Source: Acetobacter orientalis
Lineage (GTDB): Bacteria > Pseudomonadota > Alphaproteobacteria > Acetobacterales > Acetobacteraceae
Direction: 5' to 3'
Length of the DNA stretch: 64,000 nucleotides
Assembly (NCBI RefSeq): GCF_000963965.1
Contig: NZ_BAMX01000031.1
Location: 1-64,000, forward strand
Part shown: positions 59,674 to 64,000 of the stretch, piece by piece
Position numbering within the stretch: the stretch's first letter is position 1
Layout of the letters: each line of letters begins with the position of its first letter
Program-made: the position numbers and the translations under genes
The notes under the pieces: generated by a model
What the model was told of the DNA's origin: nothing
Database searches by the model: none
Seen by the model: only the letters and a program-made list of their open reading frames with translations

Positions 59674-60553
59674 TGGGATCGCAGAGACGGGGGCTCGCCG
59701 CCAATTTTTCCAAAGATTGAAAAGCTTGTAAATTTTTCCCGCTTAACACGCGGTTCCAAAAAAAGGGCAATGCAAGAATGCCTGCTCCAAAAATTTTACC
59801 ATCTAAAGAGGCGCAGCGTAGAATTAGTTTTTCAAGATATTCTTGACTTGGATTTGGTTGCCGCGCTTGAGGGAGAGCTTTATATAAGGCGCTTACTATA
59901 AAATCAGCAGTTTGCAGACCATAAAGCTCAGAGTTTGGGGCAATTGCGATGTTGGTTGGATTAAATACTGAGAAGTCTATCAGGCCTTTACTTAAGAAGG
60001 TGTTTCCACTTTGGAACTGCAACCATAGTCTTGAAAAATAATTTCCAAATTCTGGGCACCTTAGACCTCCTCTATCAGACAAAACTACGCTTATATCGGT
60101 GGGGCGGCTTGCAAGGGAGCAGGCTTCATTGTGGTTTTTGCAATATTTTGTAACACGCTCCAGAAGCAATCTTAGCATCCAGTTATATAGTGTGTTCCTT
60201 TTTTCAGAAATAACCTCGGCCCGGTCGTTCTTATAGCCTCGCATGTTATCTTTATGTGAAACAGCAGTGAACCACCGGAAGGTTCCCAGCGCCAATTCCT
60301 GACAAATTAAGCTTCTTTTGTTATTATTTAATCTGGCGAAATGTAAATCTCTACCGAAGGGGAGGCCCGCTTTATCTTTGGCGCCATTTATTAGGTGGAC
60401 TAACTTACCCTCGTCTGTGACCTTGATGACTATCCCGCCCAAAACAAACCATTCTGAGTTTGAGTCGCTCTTGCCTTGGGAGTGAGGCTTCAATCCATCA
60501 TCCCCAGCTTCATCAACATAGAAAATATATCGTGATTTTTTGCCCTGATACAA
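59663..60553 (-). CDS. DUF3800 protein (RNase H-like fold)
   Basis: 296 residues. The N-terminal FYVDEAGD (D14, E15, D18) and the later GLQTADFIVSALYK (D217) are the two acidic motifs of DUF3800, a family with an RNase H-like fold found often in prophages and defence islands. Nuclease activity is predicted, not shown. No ATG is available: the frame opens at TTG 60553 with GAG upstream, and a stop lies five codons before. AT-rich, distinct from its neighbours. Lone gene on its strand. Confidence 0.75.
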   Translation of the reverse strand: MYQGKKSRYIFYVDEAGDDGLKPHSQGKSDSNSEWFVLGGIVIKVTDEGKLVHLINGAKDKAGLPFGRDLHFARLNNNKRSLICQELALGTFRWFTAVSHKDNMRGYKNDRAEVISEKRNTLYNWMLRLLLERVTKYCKNHNEACSLASRPTDISVVLSDRGGLRCPEFGNYFSRLWLQFQSGNTFLSKGLIDFSVFNPTNIAIAPNSELYGLQTADFIVSALYKALPQARQPNPSQEYLEKLILRCASLDGKIFGAGILALPFFWNRVLSGKNLQAFQSLEKLAASPRLCDPTTK

Positions 60554-60796
60554 AATGCACTGCTCTTAATAAAATAGGCGCCCTGGCGCCGGATTCTCTA
60601 GATGCTCTTATCCTATGTATTTTTTTTTGCTCAAGTAAAGATGAGCAAACAGTGAATCCGCAGTCATGTGGACGGAGTTAAGTAGTCCCGCCACTGTCAG
60701 CCCTATCAGCCAGCCTCTCGGCAACAACCCGGAGAGCAAAGGACTTTACCGCCACCACGGACGCATGGGTGGCGTCCGCCGTCATGTGGGTGGGAG

Positions 60797-61147
60797 TCAG
60801 GAGGCGTTAAAGTCCATAGCTCCCTTGAGCATCGCCAGCGCCATTCGCCGTTGCGTTTCGTTCATGTCGCGCCAAAGATTGAGCCATGCCGCCTCTTCGG
60901 CCGTTGCCGCCTCTTGCCCCCGTCTACCTTGCGCCTCGTGGGCAAGAATGGCTTTTGCCAATAGCTCAGCTAGACCTCGTTCGGCATCATCTAGCCTTCC
61001 AACCATCGAGGCCGGATCGAAGCTGTCCGCGACACGCTGCACGATTTCCGCGTTAAGGGAGCGGTGGTTTTGTCCAGCTGCTTCCTCGGCCCGCCTTTTC
61101 AGGTCGGCGGGCATACGAATCCTGAATTGAGGGTCATCTTTTGCCAT
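60797..61147 (-). CDS. Arc-family repressor A
   Basis: 116 residues from ATG 61147. PQFRIRMPADLKRRAEEAAG then QNHRSLNAEIVQRVADSF is an Arc/MetJ ribbon-helix-helix domain. The C-terminal half is a longer helical extension. It diverges from a second Arc-type gene at 61234, like mnt and arc in the P22 ImmI region. It may bind the palindrome at 61208-61222. Confidence 0.82.
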   Translation of the reverse strand: MAKDDPQFRIRMPADLKRRAEEAAGQNHRSLNAEIVQRVADSFDPASMVGRLDDAERGLAELLAKAILAHEAQGRRGQEAATAEEAAWLNLWRDMNETQRRMALAMLKGAMDFNAS

Positions 61148-61207
61148 GTCACACGAATGGCTCATTTTTCCGTTGACATAAAGGCCCCAAAGTGAGACAA
61201 ATTTTCC

Positions 61208-61222
61208 GTCACATAATGTGAC
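61208..61222. promoter_or_regulatory. Palindromic operator between Arc-type genes
   Basis: GTCACAT-A-ATGTGAC, perfect, directly before the ribosome site (AGGAGA) of the rightward Arc gene. A half-site GTCACA occurs near 61148. Confidence 0.6.
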
Positions 61223-61233
61223 AGGAGAAAGCA

Positions 61234-61428
61234 ATGCAAGTTCGAGACTGGCCACAATTCCGGGTGCGAATGCCTTCACACCTTTTGGAGCAATTAAAAT
61301 CTGACGCTCAAGACGGCTACAGAAGCCTTAATTCTGAAGTTGTCATGATTTTAGAAAAACATTTTTCGGCAAAAGAAAAGGCACCGGGCCTGTCGCCAAA
61401 CCGCCCCGATGCCTCTCACGCAGAATAA
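61234..61428 (+). CDS. Arc-family repressor B
   Basis: 64 residues, close to Arc in size. RDWPQFRVRMPSHLLEQLKS then YRSLNSEVVMILEKHF is a ribbon-helix-helix domain. AGGAGA precedes the ATG. First gene of the unit that includes the antirepressor; in P22 the arc gene represses ant in the same way. Confidence 0.82.
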   Translation: MQVRDWPQFRVRMPSHLLEQLKSDAQDGYRSLNSEVVMILEKHFSAKEKAPGLSPNRPDASHAE

Positions 61429-61440
61429 GGAATATTCGCT

Positions 61441-61905
61441 ATGAAGAATGATAGCATATCAAGAAAGCCTTTTTCAATACCAGCGCACACTCACCAAGTT
61501 TGCGAGAAACCTGTGCGTTATTTCGCGCCGGTAAACGGTAGCCTTGATTTCCCGTTTGTATCTCTTGACGATGTACTTAACGCGATGCCGATTCCCAATG
61601 ATCAGAAGAGGATTGTCGCGGAAAAGTTGTCTATTGGTGAATACGCTGACGCCGTAAGGGTCATAAATACCAACGGCGGTCAGACCGCGATTGTTCCTCA
61701 TTATATATGCAATGGCCTTATTCACGCCTTTACCGAAAATGGGCTTATCTCTCCTAGGTTCGGCGCTCAGATAACGATGGGATCATACTCAGCCTTTAAA
61801 AGCATCAATAAAGGAATGTCCGCACAGGATCGCGTGTCCGCAATGTTTTCGATTGTTAAGCAAGATCGCGATGACGACATGGCAATTGAAGGAGATGCAG
61901 CATGA
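61441..61905 (+). CDS. Unknown protein upstream of the antirepressor
   Basis: 154 residues. No recognised domain; VSLDDVLNAMPIPNDQKRIV followed by AEKLSIGEYADAVRVINTNG suggests a KilA/BRO-like small DNA-binding domain but this is weak. It lies between the Arc gene and antirepressor; its stop overlaps the latter as ATGA. Confidence 0.5.
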   Translation: MKNDSISRKPFSIPAHTHQVCEKPVRYFAPVNGSLDFPFVSLDDVLNAMPIPNDQKRIVAEKLSIGEYADAVRVINTNGGQTAIVPHYICNGLIHAFTENGLISPRFGAQITMGSYSAFKSINKGMSAQDRVSAMFSIVKQDRDDDMAIEGDAA

Positions 61906-62741
61906 GCAAGCAACTCACAACCATCGACTTCCATGGCTCGAAGCTTGTTGCAATAGCTGGTGATCGTCCTGAAACAACAATGGTAGCGATGAAGCCAGTT
62001 GTGGAAGGAATGGGATTGGATTGGAAAACGCAGCACCGCAAACTTTCATCCCACCCGGTACTTTCAAAGGGTATGGTCATCATGACCATACCCGCAGAAG
62101 TTAAAGGTACACCCATAACGAAGGCACCCTCAGAAGGGGGAGATCAGGAGATGGCTTGCCTTTCCCTTGACCTCCTAAACTTCTGGCTTGCCACGATCCA
62201 CCCTGACCGGATCAAAGATCAGACCGTCCGCGCTCGGGTAATAGAATATCAGACTGAATGTGCCCGCGTACTGTTCAACCACTTCTTCGGTAAGGCCATT
62301 GCTGCGGGCGGGCACCTGAACGCCCAACAAACAGGAGGGATATTCAAAGCTGGCCTCGGCAAGCTTAAGCGGGAACTACTAGCGGAGATTGCGCCGCAGT
62401 TAGCGGCCTTAGCAGAAGAACTGCGCACTATACACCGCCCCGTTGGCGTGGCCGTTGTCACGAACCGGACAGCGAAGCGTTGGCTTGATCATTACGGCAT
62501 CACCAAACGACCAAAGGGTTTAGCGTTGCGCGTTTCCAATGCGCTTGCGCGTCAGTCAATCCGCATGGGTTACGCGGTTAGCTACACAGCAGAAGAGGAA
62601 AAGCGGACGTTCCATGAAGTTGTAGCTAACGCTTACTTCACCGTTGGCGCAGGTCGCCATCTTCTGCCTAAGGCTGTAAAAGGCCAGAAGGAAATGGGAT
62701 TGGAGACCACCCCAACCCCTTTTCTCAAAACGCCAGCGTAG
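61902..62741 (+). CDS. ant: Phage antirepressor, P22 AntA/P22_AR_N type
   Basis: 279 residues. The N-terminal domain (TIDFHGSKLVAIAGDRPETT, VAMKPVVEGMGLDWKTQHRK, then SLDLLNFWLATIHPDRIKDQ) is the P22_AR_N domain; the C-terminal half carries another helical domain with an HTH-like TAKRWLDHYGITKRPKGLAL. Such proteins bind and inactivate CI-type repressors, giving a second induction route. Downstream of an Arc-type repressor as in P22. Confidence 0.85.
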   Translation: MSKQLTTIDFHGSKLVAIAGDRPETTMVAMKPVVEGMGLDWKTQHRKLSSHPVLSKGMVIMTIPAEVKGTPITKAPSEGGDQEMACLSLDLLNFWLATIHPDRIKDQTVRARVIEYQTECARVLFNHFFGKAIAAGGHLNAQQTGGIFKAGLGKLKRELLAEIAPQLAALAEELRTIHRPVGVAVVTNRTAKRWLDHYGITKRPKGLALRVSNALARQSIRMGYAVSYTAEEEKRTFHEVVANAYFTVGAGRHLLPKAVKGQKEMGLETTPTPFLKTPA

Positions 62742-62778
62742 CAACGAGCCACCCTTTCGGGGGCGGCAACGCTGGCGT
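62730..62778 (+). other. Stem-loop at the end of the antirepressor gene
   Basis: ACGCCAGCGT (62730-62739) and ACGCTGGCGT (62769-62778) pair perfectly over 10 bp, enclosing a GCCACC/GGGGCGGC-type inner hairpin. It overlaps the ant stop codon. No T-run; possibly mRNA stabilising or an RNA-binding site. Confidence 0.45.
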
Positions 62779-62824
62779 GTTTGACCAAGTGGCGGCGTCA
62801 TTTGAGGGCAGGAACGGCGTGAGA

Positions 62825-62992
62825 ATGAGCAACCACGCCCTATGCGAAAACCTTGGTTACGCTGCGCGCGTGGCAATGGACTTTGCGGGTAAGCGCGTTC
62901 TTTCAAGAGAAGCGGCCCGCGAGTATCTGCAAATGGGAGCTAGAGCCATCATGCAGATGTCGGCTGAATTAGAAGAAGATGCAATCGCTTGA
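62825..62992 (+). CDS. Small phage protein (55 aa)
   Basis: MSNHALCENLGYAARVAMDF; helical, ending in a repeat of MQMSAELEEDA. ATG 62825 is preferred to a GTG at 62777 inside the stem-loop. Followed by a strong terminator, so it closes the ant transcript. Function unknown. Confidence 0.5.
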   Translation: MSNHALCENLGYAARVAMDFAGKRVLSREAAREYLQMGARAIMQMSAELEEDAIA

Positions 62993-62997
62993 AGGGG

Positions 62998-63024
62998 AGG
63001 CGGCTGGGTGGCCGCCTTTTTTTT
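62998..63024 (+). terminator. Rho-independent terminator of the ant unit
   Basis: AGGCGGC-TGGGTG-GCCGCCT followed by eight or more T. It also faces the end of the opposite-strand gene at 63023. Confidence 0.85.
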
Positions 63025-64000
63025 ATTCATTAAGCGGTATGATCGATAGGCTTTCACTGGCTTCTCTGGCGGCCTCAACGATGGTTATGCTGGGGGCAGT
63101 TAAGCAGCGGGAGGCTGAGCTGACGACTAAATCTTTGTAGATCTCTTCGTCTTGCTGAGGAATTTTCGCTGATTTAAATACGGAAACCCAAAACAATGCA
63201 TTGCCAAATTTCTCGGCTTCTGTCGGGTGGTGCCGTATCTTCAAATATTTATTTAGGTAAAGGCATTTATCGTCTGGTGTTATGTTTGAACGCAAGATAT
63301 TCGGGGCAGTGTAGTCAACTGGTGGCTTGCGTTTGGAGGGCGGCAATATGAAGGGAAAATCTTCATTAGCCATATAGCATCCTCTAAAGATTGAATTATT
63401 TTCATTCGAAGATAGGCAGGCATCAATCTTGCTTACTTCATCTGCTGTATCGTTGGTTGCCGTTACTCCTATATCGCTTTCAGTGTATGGGTCGCCTCCT
63501 GCTAAATATTCAAATGCGGGGTCCGGCTCCCAATTTTTGGGTAAATTATATTTTTTAACCACAATAGATTCCGCCAGTTTATCGTTTTTTTCTACTTGCT
63601 TCTCAGGGTCTCGCTCTGGGTTTTGGCCGGATGCTATTTCGTTGGTTAATTCGTCAAATTCTATATCTTGTATGGGGGCAATTTTGTTAGAAACAAAAAC
63701 TGCCCATGCCTCTTTGCCTTCTTTAGTTTGCGCTGGGTCGTAATAAGATTTCGCAAGCAATTTATATTCTTGAGGGGGTCTGTCTCCCCATGGGTTGTCT
63801 TGAAAAATCTCAACAGTAGAGGACGGCGCGCCGTTTTTGATAGCCACATTAGTAAGGTAAACTGCGGTTGCTGCCCAATCTGACGGCCTACCACCTGTTA
63901 CGGCAACGCTAATGTTGATTGGATGCGGGCCATTTACGCCTATGTTTCTAAATGCGTTCCATACTTTGAATGGCAACACAGTTCCCTGCAACTTTGCGTT
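63023..64000 (-). CDS. Unidentified protein, 5' end outside the window
   Basis: At least 325 residues; the frame is open to the right edge with no ATG inside, so the start lies beyond 64000. Near the visible N-terminus VWNAFRNIGVNGPHPINISV and AVYLTNVAIKNGAPSSTVEI, then hydrophilic, Asn/Glu/Lys-rich sequence. Codon use is AT-leaning, unlike the virion genes. No family recognised. Confidence 0.6.
   Translation of the reverse strand, partial: NAKLQGTVLPFKVWNAFRNIGVNGPHPINISVAVTGGRPSDWAATAVYLTNVAIKNGAPSSTVEIFQDNPWGDRPPQEYKLLAKSYYDPAQTKEGKEAWAVFVSNKIAPIQDIEFDELTNEIASGQNPERDPEKQVEKNDKLAESIVVKKYNLPKNWEPDPAFEYLAGGDPYTESDIGVTATNDTADEVSKIDACLSSNENNSIFRGCYMANEDFPFILPPSKRKPPVDYTAPNILRSNITPDDKCLYLNKYLKIRHHPTEAEKFGNALFWVSVFKSAKIPQQDEEIYKDLVVSSASRCLTAPSITIVEAAREASESLSIIPLNE

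Larger units (their letters stand above)
29935..64000. mobile_element. Prophage (contractile tail), left part
   Basis: It begins at a partial tRNA gene followed directly by an integrase. It contains repressor with flanking operators, recombination and replication genes, terminase, portal, capsid, sheath and tube genes in phage order. The sheath indicates a contractile (myovirus-type) tail. Tape measure, baseplate, tail fibre, lysis genes and right attachment site are not seen by 64000, so the element continues beyond the window. One small early gene carries a nonsense codon (32146-32346); the other major genes look intact. Confidence 0.93.

Noticed and set aside
60666-61130. 154-codon plus-strand frame opposite Arc-family repressor A
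   Set aside because: Ser/Arg-rich antisense of a ribbon-helix-helix gene.
1-64000. CRISPR array, insertion sequences or rRNA genes
   Set aside because: No regularly spaced repeats, no transposase with terminal repeats and no rRNA sequence was seen.

Overview
The window looks like a piece of an alphaproteobacterial chromosome, most likely an acetic acid bacterium (Acetobacter or a close relative), carrying the first 34 kb or more of an integrated contractile-tail (myovirus-type) prophage. The assignment rests on gene content: a methylcitrate locus with a ScfR/RamB-type regulator, a globin-coupled GGDEF protein, and alphaproteobacterial phage families such as DUF2312. It is an inference, not a database match.

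Positions 1-12.4 kb are GC-rich. An SDR/LysR divergon (161-1905) is followed by a minus-strand operon (10630 down to 2013) that matches the conserved nitrilase cluster known as Nit1C or the MSMEG_0565-0572 set: nitB-like protein, nitrilase, radical SAM protein, GNAT, AIR-synthase-like protein, glycosyltransferase, small MSMEG_0570-like protein and FAD oxidoreductase. Here it ends with a PrpE-like acyl-CoA ligase. Most junctions overlap as ATGA or TAATG, or nearly so. A MocR-type regulator lies upstream, and its promoter and the operon promoter share the octamer CATACAAT. A decayed PIN-domain toxin relic (12635-12838) lies beyond it.

Positions 13-29.6 kb hold an MFS exporter divergent from a TetR regulator and a PhzF-like enzyme; a ScfR-type regulator divergent from prpDCBE-like genes of the 2-methylcitrate cycle; a pirin/LysR divergon; and an AT-rich stretch with a family 2 glycosyltransferase, a DegT-family aminotransferase and a globin-GGDEF protein whose signature is degenerate.

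Positions 29.9-64 kb are prophage. The left end is the 3' half of a tRNA-Val(CAC) gene, followed by integrase and a minus-strand early operon (excisionase-like gene, XF1762 family, DEDDh exonuclease, RecT, Gp157-like, long coiled coil). A CI-like S24 repressor (37385-38119) is flanked on both sides by TAGGAAATATCCTA-like operators. Rightward early genes follow: HTH proteins, SSB, HNH endonuclease, RusA, replication proteins and a chain of very small ORFs up to a terminator at 45.95 kb. The late genes run from small and large terminase through portal, scaffold, capsid, connectors, sheath and tube to a tail assembly chaperone with a textbook -1 frameshift signal (A AAA AAC, 6-nt spacer, stem-loop). 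Where the tape measure would be expected there is instead an accessory island (58.06-64 kb). It holds three small minus-strand membrane or secreted proteins, a DUF3800 gene, a P22 ImmI-like pair of divergent Arc-type repressors with an AntA-type antirepressor, and an unidentified gene cut by the window edge. Tape measure, baseplate, lysis genes and the right attachment site are not in the window.
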